A DNA stretch of 64,000 nt from Prolixibacteraceae bacterium JC049 (GTDB lineage Bacteria > Bacteroidota > Bacteroidia > Bacteroidales > Prolixibacteraceae): NCBI GenBank assembly GCA_023369685.1, contig SACZ01000001.1:992381-1056380 (forward strand). Direction: 5' to 3'. The translations under genes and the position numbers were made by a program. Below are positions 17,609-26,368 of the stretch, piece after piece. Position 1 is the stretch's first letter; every line of letters begins with the position of its first letter. Under the pieces are notes generated by a model. That model did no database searches. It was not told the DNA's origin and saw only the letters and a program-made list of their open reading frames with translations.

Positions 17609-18826
17609 TTAGTTAAATACGTGAGGCTTTGGATCAACATTAGCTTCGAAATCTTTAGCCGAATCGTTGGTATCTTTGTATATCACACGACCATTAACGT
17701 TTTTGTCTATTTTACGACGAATAACTTTACTGTATTTTTTTGTCTTGTCAGTACCTACATTAATATAACTTAGATCTAATTGTGGAGAAACAGCTTTTGT
17801 GTTAAATGCTCCTTCAGCTCCTATTTCTACAGCATCTAAAATTAAATTATTGGGCACTTTATAATAGGTATATTGTTTTCCCGAGTTAGGGTGTGTATAT
17901 ACTACTTTGTTTGCTGCTAAAAATTGTTTTATAGTGCCACTAGGTTTAAAAATTGTGTAAGCTTTATATCCAAATATATTAAGCACTGTAATTGTTGCCG
18001 AGGCTTTAAATGGAATATCAATATTAGGAACTTCTGGAGTGTCAGAATCTAGTTTATGCTCTTCGTACCATTCAAAATCAGCAGTAGAAAGATCGATTGA
18101 GTTGTTGTTGATTGCTTTATGATTAATACCAACATCGGCAATAACAATACTTTTACCTGGTTGTACAGGGTGTTCTTTGCCTGTTCCTGGTATTTGAAAA
18201 ATAAACCCTGCAACATAAGCTTCATTCAATATATTTTCCCATTTGTTTAAAGATGAAGAATTGGTATGGTTTGATTCTGTAAAGCAGAGCCCATCAGCGT
18301 ACATTGCTTTGTCAGTGTTATTATAAATCTCAATGTATTTGTCTTTATAGTAAGACTTTCCTTCAGGAGTTTTTGATCCTGCAAAGTAGATTTCTTTAAT
18401 TACCCAACCTGAACTTTCGATATTGATAAAAAGGGAAGGAGAAAGAGAAAATGCATCTCCTGAAATACTAGTGTTTTCAGAGAAACTACGAAGGTCAACA
18501 GTTTGCTCCAGATTGGTAGCTTCATCGCCTTCACCAATGGTTGTTGTTTTGGTTCCTTTCCCAGTAATAGTAATATCGTAAACTCCCTGTTCTACTGTTG
18601 CGGTAACTTTACCTTGGTCAGAGATAGTTCCTGCTACGGTTTGTTGTGTCGATTGGTTTAGTAAATCGGCTTTAAAGCTGCTGTAATCGCTAACTGTTAC
18701 TCCTTCTGGTAACTGAATGGTCAATGTAACGTTCGATGTTGGAATCGGATCATCACTATCGCTACAAGAGAAGAGTGCGAATGTACTTGCAATGGCAAGT
18801 GTGAAAATTAATTTTAACTTATTCAT
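17609..18826 (-). CDS. DUF4876-like lipoprotein
   Basis: 405 aa. Lipoprotein signal 'ASTFALFSC' with Cys at about residue 21. Residues ~35-110 form a beta domain starting 'VTLTIQLPEGVTV', resembling a carboxypeptidase-regulatory/Ig-like fold. The C-terminal ~270 residues include 'KDKYIEIYNNTDKAMYADG', which resembles a lamin-tail-like or DUF4876 core. It starts 11 nt after the TonB receptor gene ends and is probably its surface partner, in the way SusD partners SusC, though it is unrelated to SusD. The ligand is unknown. Confidence 0.7.
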   Translation of the reverse strand: MNKLKLIFTLAIASTFALFSCSDSDDPIPTSNVTLTIQLPEGVTVSDYSSFKADLLNQSTQQTVAGTISDQGKVTATVEQGVYDITITGKGTKTTTIGEGDEATNLEQTVDLRSFSENTSISGDAFSLSPSLFINIESSGWVIKEIYFAGSKTPEGKSYYKDKYIEIYNNTDKAMYADGLCFTESNHTNSSSLNKWENILNEAYVAGFIFQIPGTGKEHPVQPGKSIVIADVGINHKAINNNSIDLSTADFEWYEEHKLDSDTPEVPNIDIPFKASATITVLNIFGYKAYTIFKPSGTIKQFLAANKVVYTHPNSGKQYTYYKVPNNLILDAVEIGAEGAFNTKAVSPQLDLSYINVGTDKTKKYSKVIRRKIDKNVNGRVIYKDTNDSAKDFEANVDPKPHVFN

Positions 18827-18837
18827 ATCTGTATTAA

Positions 18838-21582
18838 TTAGATTTTTATATTGATTTCCATTCCAAATGAAGGGGAAGCTGTTCGGTAAACAGTTCCTCC
18901 ATATTTGTTTTTATAAGATGGATTGTAGTCCAATAAATTGTGCACATAAAATGCCAACGAAAGTTGATTTCCCAACTCTTTGGTCAATTTAAAGTTCAAA
19001 CTCATACTTATGGGTGTTTTATCTGGTTCTAAATATTGCTTAGGGAACTTTAGTACCAAATACGATAATAATAGATCGTTGGCATCATTGCTGGTAAACG
19101 GATGTTCTACTCCTGCTGCATCGATATATGAAATGGGAAATTTGTCAGTCTTAAGATTATTATGATTTTTAAACCAAACCGATTGCAAGGAGGTTGTCGC
19201 AACCATTCTAAGTCGAGGAATATGAGTCTCTAGTAGGAACCGCGTGTTAAAATGGCGATAAATTTTTGATGACCTAGAGCTGCTGTAAATACCCACATAT
19301 GGGTAAGGCTCGTTATTTATAACTTGACTTGGTTTATAAGTTACTGGCAAGCTGTTGTCGTAACGCGTTTTAAAATAAGCTCCGTTTATAGTTACTGTGG
19401 TGTGTAGCGCTTTCCATTTAGGAAGCTTAAGAGTATACTCTATTCCTTGTTTGCGCATATATGCAGCATTAGCTGTACTGCTATAGTTAAAAAGACGTTG
19501 TTTTACTTTATAGTCGAATAAAGATAATGCCGGAGGAGCAGTTAATCCTGTTGAAGGAACAGAGCCCGCAATATAATCGGTGTATTTTACCGAATGGTAT
19601 GTTCGCCTAGAAGTAAAGCCAGATGACATATATTCATCAAAAGCAGTTATAGAAAGTGAAGCTTTATTGTATTTAATACGAAGTCCAAGTTCAAACTTGC
19701 GGTTTCTGGCTGGTTTTAAATCATAGTTTGTTGGATCTTTTTTATATGAATACAAATTCAAACGTCTAAGGTCTGGATTTTGCGAATAATAGTTTAATTG
19801 AATAATGCTTCGGTAAATTTCGTTAGGATACAACTGTGCTATTACCGGAAGTTTAGTATGCCAACCAGTTCCAATGTGCCAGTTAACAGAAACCGGTTTA
19901 TTGGCAATAGTTAATGTTGGCATCTTCCATGTTAAGTTTATTCGTGGATCGATAAAAGTTTTTCCGCTTAAATAATATTTACTTGAAATATTTAATGGAG
20001 TAATGGTTCTTACACCAGCTTGTAATTTTAGTTGATGCTTTTTGATTGGAATAGTAATTTGTTCTTCGAAATAGTTTGATAACCTTTGAATAGAAGGAAT
20101 AGTACTAAAGTTGCGAGGATTAACATTCCACGATCCGGGGAAAATAGGTCGTGATGGATCGGTTTGTTCCCCTTTCCCTAAATTTTTATCCCAACTCCAT
20201 TCTGTTCCCATTTTAAAAGTGTTTATCCATGGAATAAATGGAAATTGTCCGGAAAAAATCAATGCTGAGTATAAATTGGCAGGAGCTCCATCTACTACCG
20301 ACTGAGCGAGATAAACATCTGGAAGATATTCACTGTCATGTACTCCTATGACTCCGACTTGTGGAACAGGAGTTGGTCCAACCGGACGAACAATTCGCTC
20401 TCTGACAAGTTTTGTGTTTACTATACTTCCTCGTAGTTTTAATTCGATTTGTTGCAACCAATTTTTATTAATCTTTAACAGAGCACTTCCGCCTAATGAA
20501 TTACGTGTATAGTCCGATTTGTAGTAATCGGGCTGATTATAGTTTAGCTCCGGATCAACCTTTTCTTTATCAATAGTGAAAATAGTGCTGGCCGAAGTTT
20601 TTATTTCTAGAGGCTTATTGAAAAGAGAAATATTATTTGAATAACGTAGAGAACTGTTTATTCGTTGATATTTTTCTAACGGATTGCTAGGATCACTGGT
20701 ATGGTTTAAATAACTTAAATCGAAATTGAAAACTCCAGAGTTTGGGCTAATTGTAAAACCTTTGCTCCAGGCAAGAAGCTTTTGCTTTAAATTCGATTTG
20801 ATTCTGAATTTATGTTTACTTATCCCTTGCTTCCGTTTGATAATAACTGCTCCACTGGTTAAATCGCCATAAGCAACCGATGGAACTCCACGAATGATTT
20901 CAACGCTCTCAATATCATCTGTAGATATTGAACGTAAGTCCATTCCATTCGTTACATTTACTCTTCCTCTGATCTTGTCGTTATTGCCACTATTGGGAAT
21001 ATACTGTAAGTTGGCATTATTACTAACAGGAATACCATCAATAATGAACGCTGTTCCTAATGCGGTATTATTATCGGTTGCTGCCTGCCTTAACTGAATA
21101 GAGCTAACCTGCGACATTTTGGTCGATACAGAAGTATTTCCGGGTAATAGTTGGAGTAAATCAGCAAAACTAGCTGGCTGAATATGCTGCATGGCTTGCT
21201 GATTTATAAGCGATTTTGTTCCTTTTTCCTGCTTTTCGGTAGCAGTAACGGTAACTGTTTCTAGCTTTAAGTTCTCAGGCTGAAGTGCTACAACAATAAA
21301 TTTATTAGCCTCAGTATTCAACTTTTGGGTTTGTGTTCGAAATCCCAAACAACGTACTTCGAACTCTATTATTCCCATTGGTATTTTAGAAAAAGAAAAT
21401 TTACCTCTAAAATCGGAAATAGCCCACAAGTTAAGCTTTTGGATTCCAATAGTAGCATATGGAACAGGTTTATTGTTGTGCGAATTAGTGATAATTCCAC
21501 TTACCTGTAATTGCTGTGCGGAAACAATTACAGATGCAATAAAAATGAGAATTAATGTCGTAGCTATGCGTCTCAAAAACAC
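18838..21582 (-). CDS. TonB-dependent receptor with CarboxypepD_reg-like domain
   Basis: 914 aa. Signal peptide ~1-22 ('VIVSAQ'), then a carboxypeptidase-regulatory-like domain (~25-105), a plug domain ('LQLLPGNTSVSTKMSQV', 'DIESVEIIRGVPSVAYGDLTSGAVIIK', about 130-245) and a 22-strand-type barrel to the end ('SPSFGMEINIKI'). It is not SusC-like: there is no SusD neighbour and the plug carries the classical 'VEIIRG.P...YG..T.GAVI' pattern of metallophore or vitamin receptors. First gene of the eight-gene operon and preceded by a predicted promoter. Confidence 0.9.
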   Translation of the reverse strand: MFLRRIATTLILIFIASVIVSAQQLQVSGIITNSHNNKPVPYATIGIQKLNLWAISDFRGKFSFSKIPMGIIEFEVRCLGFRTQTQKLNTEANKFIVVALQPENLKLETVTVTATEKQEKGTKSLINQQAMQHIQPASFADLLQLLPGNTSVSTKMSQVSSIQLRQAATDNNTALGTAFIIDGIPVSNNANLQYIPNSGNNDKIRGRVNVTNGMDLRSISTDDIESVEIIRGVPSVAYGDLTSGAVIIKRKQGISKHKFRIKSNLKQKLLAWSKGFTISPNSGVFNFDLSYLNHTSDPSNPLEKYQRINSSLRYSNNISLFNKPLEIKTSASTIFTIDKEKVDPELNYNQPDYYKSDYTRNSLGGSALLKINKNWLQQIELKLRGSIVNTKLVRERIVRPVGPTPVPQVGVIGVHDSEYLPDVYLAQSVVDGAPANLYSALIFSGQFPFIPWINTFKMGTEWSWDKNLGKGEQTDPSRPIFPGSWNVNPRNFSTIPSIQRLSNYFEEQITIPIKKHQLKLQAGVRTITPLNISSKYYLSGKTFIDPRINLTWKMPTLTIANKPVSVNWHIGTGWHTKLPVIAQLYPNEIYRSIIQLNYYSQNPDLRRLNLYSYKKDPTNYDLKPARNRKFELGLRIKYNKASLSITAFDEYMSSGFTSRRTYHSVKYTDYIAGSVPSTGLTAPPALSLFDYKVKQRLFNYSSTANAAYMRKQGIEYTLKLPKWKALHTTVTINGAYFKTRYDNSLPVTYKPSQVINNEPYPYVGIYSSSRSSKIYRHFNTRFLLETHIPRLRMVATTSLQSVWFKNHNNLKTDKFPISYIDAAGVEHPFTSNDANDLLLSYLVLKFPKQYLEPDKTPISMSLNFKLTKELGNQLSLAFYVHNLLDYNPSYKNKYGGTVYRTASPSFGMEINIKI

Positions 21583-21623
21583 TTGTTTTTATTTAGATTG
21601 AATATTGTTTGTGATTTCGAGTG

Positions 21624-21654
21624 CAAAATTATGTAGAGTCTGGTTTTTAATAAA
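21624..21654 (-). promoter_or_regulatory. Predicted promoter of the TonB-receptor operon
   Basis: Minus strand: -7 TAATTTTG (21624-21631), a perfect TAnnTTTG, with TTTA (21651-21654) exactly 19 nt upstream as -33. The 5' UTR would be about 35 nt. Confidence 0.5.
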
Positions 21655-21734
21655 TCACTATTTGTTGTGAAAAAAAAGCAATCACTCACCTGAAATGGGG
21701 ATTTAAGAGTAAAAGGTATTCTATTTGGTTATAA

Positions 21735-21765
21735 ATTGCCTTTTCGATCTATTATTCTATTTTTG
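21735..21765 (+). promoter_or_regulatory. Predicted promoter of the GH20 gene
   Basis: ATTG (21735-21738), 19 nt, then TATTTTTG (21758-21765), a full match to the Bacteroidota -33/-7 consensus. The start codon is about 78 nt downstream. Confidence 0.55.
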
Positions 21766-21843
21766 TTGACGATTAATGTTTACCAGTGTAATTGGAATAA
21801 TTGCTTAGTTATTTTAACTGCACAAAAAAAAATTAACTACTAG

Positions 21844-24057
21844 ATGAAAAAGATGAATGGATTGGCAGCGTTGCTATTGATGGCAATGTTGTTCACTGGC
21901 ATGTGTGTACATGCTATTAATGTAATTCCTAAGCCGAAGAGCATGCAAGAGAGTAATCAATCTTTTGCACTTCAGCCTACTACCAAAATTGTTTATTCAA
22001 AAACATTGAAAGAGAAAGCTCAGATGATGGCCGATTTATTATCGCCGGCTACTGGTTGGGATTTCGATTTAGAACAAGGTAAAAAGGCTCAGAAAAATGC
22101 CATTAATATGGTGTTGGATGCTGGTGCTGATATGACCAAAGAGGCCTACCAACTTTCTGTTACAAACAACAAAGTGGAAATTGTTGCGAAAACAGAAGCT
22201 GGTATTTTTAATGGTATGCAAACGTTATTGCAATTGTTGCCAGAAGGCATTTACAATAAGTGTCGTCAGAAAGGAGAGCAGTGGACGCTTCCAGGTGTAG
22301 AGATTGCCGATGAACCTGTTTATCCTTGGCGTGGCATGATGTTAGATGTAAGTCGTTACTTCTACGAAAAAGAGTATGTGTTGCACTTAATCGACATGAT
22401 GGCCATGTACAAAATGAACGTACTACACTTGCACTTGATTGATGATGCCGGATGGCGTTTGGAAATTAAGAAGTATCCAAAGTTAACTTCAGTAGGTGGA
22501 TTCCGAGGTGAAGGAAGTGAGCGTATTGGAGGATATTATACTCAAGATGATATTCGTGAGATAGTAGCTTATGCAACTGCACGCAATGTAGAGGTTATTC
22601 CTGAAGTGGAAGTACCTGCTCACACATTGGCTGCCATTGCTGCATATCCAGAGTTATCGTGTACAGGTAAACCTCAGATTGTACAAACTCGTCATTCGAT
22701 TAGTCGTGAATTGTACTGTGTGGGAAAACAATCGACATTCGATTTTTTGGCCGATGTATTTGAAGAGGTAACTGCATTGTTCCCTTCAAAATATATCCAT
22801 ATTGGTGGCGACGAAGCGCGCTACGATCGTTGGGAGAAGTGCCCAGACTGTCAGGCGTTGAAAAAGCGCTTAGGATTGAAAAATGAAAAACAACTTCAGG
22901 TGTATTTCAATCAAGAGATGCAGAAGATGTTGAAGAAATACAACAAAACAATTGTTGGTTGGGATGAAATCATTGAAGACGGCTTGACAGAAAAAGCAGT
23001 CGGAATGGTTTGGCACAATAAGAAAAAAGCAATTGTTGGTGCAAAAGCGGGTCACGACTTGGTAATGGCACTTACCGGACACTGTTATTTCGATGTGGCT
23101 GAAAGTAAAATTCCAGGAGAGGTGAAAGCAGCTACTTGGTTGCCTCCAATCTCGTTGGAAAAAACTTATGCAATGGATCTAATGGTTGAAGGTTTAGATG
23201 CTAAATACAGCAAGCAGGTGCTAGGTGGTCACGGATGTTTGTGGACTGACCAATTTATCCATGGTGATAAATTGCCTCGCATTGAGCCAATCAATGAAAA
23301 CAGAGCAGAACAATACTTAGATTACTTGACGTTACCTCGTATGTCGGCATTGGCCGAGGTGCTTTGGACTCCTAAGAAACAACAAAGCTGGAACGATTTC
23401 GAGCAACGCATGAAGTCGCACTATGTACGTTACGACAACGCCGGATTCGGATATCGTGTTCCTCAGCCAAAATTGGTTTCGAACAAGGAAGTAGCCGGAG
23501 GTTACGAGATCGTATTGGAGAATGTGGTAAAAGGGGCACACATTACTTATACTACTGATGGAAGTTGGGTAAATACTTATTCTACTACTTACACCAAACC
23601 GTTTGTAGTTAAAAACTTGACCGATTTCCAGGCCATGACAGTGCTTAATCGCCGTCAATTCTCGTTACCACTTTATTTCCCGGAGAAATACGACAAGTTT
23701 AAGAAATACGGAAAACTAGTTGCTGAGTGGAAACCAAAAAATCTTAAAGGTAAGGTATACTCTGATTTTGAAATAAATGCAACAGGTAAGATCAATAGCA
23801 ATGGAACTTATGAAGTGGCATTCTGGTATACTGGCGGAAGCTACCGTTTAGATATTTCAGGAATCGAAGTATTTAAGAATGGTAAGAAAGTTGCCGAAGA
23901 TATTCACTTTGGATACACCGGAGGTTCTTATGATAAAAATACGTATCGATTCAAAATTGATTGCTACGAAACAGGTGCTGCATTTACCATTAAAGCCAAA
24001 GTAAGAGGCGATGAAGGTAACGACAGCAAAGGAGCTGTTTTTATTCGCAAGAAGTAA
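21844..24057 (+). CDS. Beta-N-acetylhexosaminidase, GH20
   Basis: 737 aa with signal peptide (~1-24). Residues ~28-155 are the GH20b N-terminal domain; the catalytic barrel runs ~158-520 with 'PWRGMMLDVSRYFY', 'HLHLIDDAGWRLE' and 'HIGGDEARYDRW', whose Asp323-Glu324 are the catalytic pair (assisting residue and acid/base). The C-terminal part contains a chitobiase/FN3-like beta domain ('AHITYTTDGSWVNTY') and a jelly-roll-like tail. It removes terminal GlcNAc or GalNAc. The two sulfatases downstream suggest sulfated host-type or algal glycans such as glycosaminoglycan or mucin pieces. Start codon choice between residues 1 and 4 (both Met) is open. Confidence 0.93.
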   Translation: MKKMNGLAALLLMAMLFTGMCVHAINVIPKPKSMQESNQSFALQPTTKIVYSKTLKEKAQMMADLLSPATGWDFDLEQGKKAQKNAINMVLDAGADMTKEAYQLSVTNNKVEIVAKTEAGIFNGMQTLLQLLPEGIYNKCRQKGEQWTLPGVEIADEPVYPWRGMMLDVSRYFYEKEYVLHLIDMMAMYKMNVLHLHLIDDAGWRLEIKKYPKLTSVGGFRGEGSERIGGYYTQDDIREIVAYATARNVEVIPEVEVPAHTLAAIAAYPELSCTGKPQIVQTRHSISRELYCVGKQSTFDFLADVFEEVTALFPSKYIHIGGDEARYDRWEKCPDCQALKKRLGLKNEKQLQVYFNQEMQKMLKKYNKTIVGWDEIIEDGLTEKAVGMVWHNKKKAIVGAKAGHDLVMALTGHCYFDVAESKIPGEVKAATWLPPISLEKTYAMDLMVEGLDAKYSKQVLGGHGCLWTDQFIHGDKLPRIEPINENRAEQYLDYLTLPRMSALAEVLWTPKKQQSWNDFEQRMKSHYVRYDNAGFGYRVPQPKLVSNKEVAGGYEIVLENVVKGAHITYTTDGSWVNTYSTTYTKPFVVKNLTDFQAMTVLNRRQFSLPLYFPEKYDKFKKYGKLVAEWKPKNLKGKVYSDFEINATGKINSNGTYEVAFWYTGGSYRLDISGIEVFKNGKKVAEDIHFGYTGGSYDKNTYRFKIDCYETGAAFTIKAKVRGDEGNDSKGAVFIRKK

Positions 24058-24074
24058 AGTTCAGAAGATATAAT

Positions 24075-24272
24075 AAAAGGTTGTCCAAAAAGTAAATTCA
24101 TTTAAAATCGAACTTTCAGTTTATAGACTACTTCCGTTTTTACCCCTCCAAACCTCCCCTAAAGAGGAGGCTTAAGTCCCCTTTAGGGGATTTAGGGGTG
24201 ATAAACCAAGTGGTGACTTATAATCCATAAGTTCTGGAACTTATAACTAAGCTTTTGGGACAACCTTTTTTT
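24075..24272. repeat. MITE-like element with terminal inverted repeats
   Basis: The left end AAAAGGTTGTCCAAAAAG (24075-24092) and the right end CTTTTGGGACAACCTTTT (24252-24269) are inverted copies, offset by one base. The 198-nt interior holds nested palindromes including CCTCCCCT AAAG AGGAGG (24153-24170) and TCCCCTTTAGGGGA (24177-24190). No reading frame. It sits 17 nt after the GH20 stop and may also work as a terminator. Confidence 0.55.
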
Positions 24273-24321
24273 GTTCATAGCAAAACAAACAGGAAGCTTC
24301 CCAAAAGGGAGAGGCGGAGTC

Positions 24322-24360
24322 GCAACCAAATCCCGTCTCCTTTTTTTCCGGATTCCTTTT
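24322..24360 (-). repeat. Dispersed 'AAAGGGAGAC' repeat, copy 1
   Basis: Minus strand reads AAAAGGAATCCGGA, A-run, then GGAGACGGGATTTGGTTGCG. It shares the order 'GGA-TC-GGA / AAAGGGAGAC / GGATTTGG' with copies at 24522-24570, 38131-38178, 45424-45479 and 45707-45770. Confidence 0.5.
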
Positions 24361-24407
24361 CGTTCTCATAGGCTCTTGAAGGGAGTAATATCACGCAGGA
24401 ACAGGCT

Positions 24408-24430
24408 TCGATAAACTCAGCCGGCGAGAA
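24408..24430 (+). repeat. GCTTCGA-CTCAGCCGGCG intergenic motif
   Basis: GGCTTCGATAAACTCAGCCG plus GCG here resembles the segment at 6892-6915 (GAGCTTCGACGGGCTTAGCC GGCG). Both are in non-coding DNA next to other palindromic repeats. Confidence 0.4.
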
Positions 24431-24521
24431 ATTATGCATTAATAATTAATCACTTATAATTCTGTTATTTCCACATTCCCATTGCGATGATCATCACCAT
24501 GCGCTTTGCTCTCTGCTCTTA

Positions 24522-24570
24522 GCAACCAAATCCCGTCTCCCTTTTTTCCAGAATCCGGTTTCCCTTCCTA
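24522..24570 (-). repeat. Dispersed 'AAAGGGAGAC' repeat, copy 2
   Basis: Minus strand: GGAAACCGGATTCTGGA, A-run, GGGAGACGGGATTTGGTTGC. The 19-nt stretch GCAACCAAATCCCGTCTCC on the plus strand is shared exactly with copy 1, about 200 nt away. Confidence 0.55.
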
Positions 24571-24738
24571 GTATAACCCTTTTTAGTACTATTGTTGCAA
24601 AAGCAAAATATTCCTCTTGTTGTGTACGCAATTCCTCCATGGTATTTAAGTATTTAGGTTTATTTTACTCCTATCTTTATGTAGAAGCCCATTAAGAGCC
24701 GTTTTCGTTAACGGGTTGGGCATTTAAACCAATATATA

Positions 24739-26358
24739 ATGAAACCAAACGCAAAACTATTGGCTATTCCTTTGCTTTTAACTGGTATGTTAGGAAATGC
24801 CGCTGAACGAGAGAAGAAAGATACACGTCCCAATGTTATTGTAATCTTGGCCGATGATATGGGCTACTCCGATTTGGGTTGTTATGGAAGTGAAATATCA
24901 ACTCCTAACTTGGATGCTTTAGCCAGTAATGGAGTTCGCTTTAGTCAGTTCTACAATGCTGCACGGTGTTGTCCTTCTCGCGCTTCTTTGCTAACAGGTG
25001 TTTATCCTCATCAGGCAGGAATGGGAGCAATGGTGCGTCATACCGATCAGCCCAATAGAAATGAAGGCCCTTATCAGGGATACCTTAGCAAGCATACTGT
25101 AACCATTGCACAAGTATTAAAAGAGGCAGGGTATTACTGTACAATGTCGGGGAAATGGCATGTGGGAGAAACACACCCCAACTGGCCAATGGATAGAGGC
25201 TTCGATGATTATTACGGATTAATAAGTGGTGCTGCCAACTATTTCGATATAAGTAGAGGAAAGAAAAAGGGAATAAAGCGGCATTTTGCCAAAGGAAATG
25301 AAGAATATATGCCTCCTAAAGAAGGATTCTACATGACCGATGCCATAACCGATCATGCCGTTTCATCCATTAAAAAGAGAAAAGGTAAAGAGCAACCATT
25401 CTTTATGTATTTGGCATATACCGCTCCGCACTGGCCATTACATGCACATCCCAGCGATATTGAAAAGTACAAAGATCGATATAAGGAAGGATGGGACAAG
25501 TTGAGAGAGGAGCGTTATGCCCGTATGCAAAAGATGGGAATAATCGACGAGTCCATGAGTTTGTCACCACGCGACGCTAAAGTACCGGCATGGAAAGATA
25601 TGACCAAGAAGGATTTGATGGCTTTGAAGATGGCTATTTATGCTGCACAGGTGGATTGTATGGATAGGAACATTGGACGAGTTATTCAGCAATTGAAGGA
25701 GAATGATCAGTACGAAAATACGTTGATTTTATTCTTGTCGGATAATGGCGGTTGTGCCGAAACCGGTATTCATGGGACAGACTTCTGGAAAAACAATGCT
25801 ACACCGGGCGATGTGAATTCTTATCAATCGTACGGGCGTGGTTGGGCCAATGCTAGTAACACACCATTCTGTTATTTCAAGCAGTGGGTACACGAAGGGG
25901 GAATTTCTACTCCATTTATTGCACACTGGCCAAAGCGAATTAAGCAATCGGGAAAGATTGTCCGTCAACAGGCTTATATAACTGATATCATGGCTACAAT
26001 GGTTGACTTGGCCGATGCTAAATATCCCAAGCAGTACAATGGAGAGCAAATTGTTCCGATGCACGGTAAATCGCTAACTCCTATCTTCGATGGAAAGAAA
26101 AGAAAAGGTCATGATTTGATATTTTGGGAACACTTTGGAAATATGGCTGTTATAGATGGCAATTGGAAGTTGGTTTCACAACGAAAAGAGGGGAAAGGAA
26201 AATGGAGTTTATACAATTTGAGTACCGATAGAGCAGAGCAACACAATCTGGCCAATGAAAAACCAAAACTAGCCAAACGACTATTGAAAGAATATATTCG
26301 CTGGGCAAAAGAGACAGGGGTGAAACACCAGGTTGTTGAAGAGTTTAAATCGGAATAA
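24739..26358 (+). CDS. Secreted arylsulfatase (S1 family)
   Basis: 539 aa with a short signal peptide (~1-22). 'PNVIVILADDMGYSDLG' gives the metal-binding Asp pair (39-40). The signature 'CCPSRASLLTG' (77-87) fits C-x-P-S-R, so Cys77 would be converted to formylglycine by an anaerobic-type sulfatase-maturating enzyme encoded elsewhere. 'SGKWHVGE' and 'LFLSDNGGCAE' are further family motifs. It sits 10 nt upstream of a second sulfatase and near a GH20, so both probably desulfate sugars for the hexosaminidase. Substrate specificity is not readable. Confidence 0.93.
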   Translation: MKPNAKLLAIPLLLTGMLGNAAEREKKDTRPNVIVILADDMGYSDLGCYGSEISTPNLDALASNGVRFSQFYNAARCCPSRASLLTGVYPHQAGMGAMVRHTDQPNRNEGPYQGYLSKHTVTIAQVLKEAGYYCTMSGKWHVGETHPNWPMDRGFDDYYGLISGAANYFDISRGKKKGIKRHFAKGNEEYMPPKEGFYMTDAITDHAVSSIKKRKGKEQPFFMYLAYTAPHWPLHAHPSDIEKYKDRYKEGWDKLREERYARMQKMGIIDESMSLSPRDAKVPAWKDMTKKDLMALKMAIYAAQVDCMDRNIGRVIQQLKENDQYENTLILFLSDNGGCAETGIHGTDFWKNNATPGDVNSYQSYGRGWANASNTPFCYFKQWVHEGGISTPFIAHWPKRIKQSGKIVRQQAYITDIMATMVDLADAKYPKQYNGEQIVPMHGKSLTPIFDGKKRKGHDLIFWEHFGNMAVIDGNWKLVSQRKEGKGKWSLYNLSTDRAEQHNLANEKPKLAKRLLKEYIRWAKETGVKHQVVEEFKSE

Positions 26359-26368
26359 AAATAGACAG

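Larger units (their letters stand above)
24058..24738. other. Repeat-rich intergenic region upstream of the sulfatases
   Basis: 680 nt with no credible gene. It contains the MITE-like element, two copies of the 'AAAGGGAGAC' repeat and the GCTTCGA motif. TATCTTTA at 24672-24679 is a possible -7 box for the sulfatase gene, but no good -33 box lies 19 nt upstream. Confidence 0.5.

Noticed and set aside
24153-24190. Rho-independent terminator of the GH20 gene
   Set aside because: The palindromes are strong but no T-run follows; they are better explained as the interior of the inverted-repeat element.
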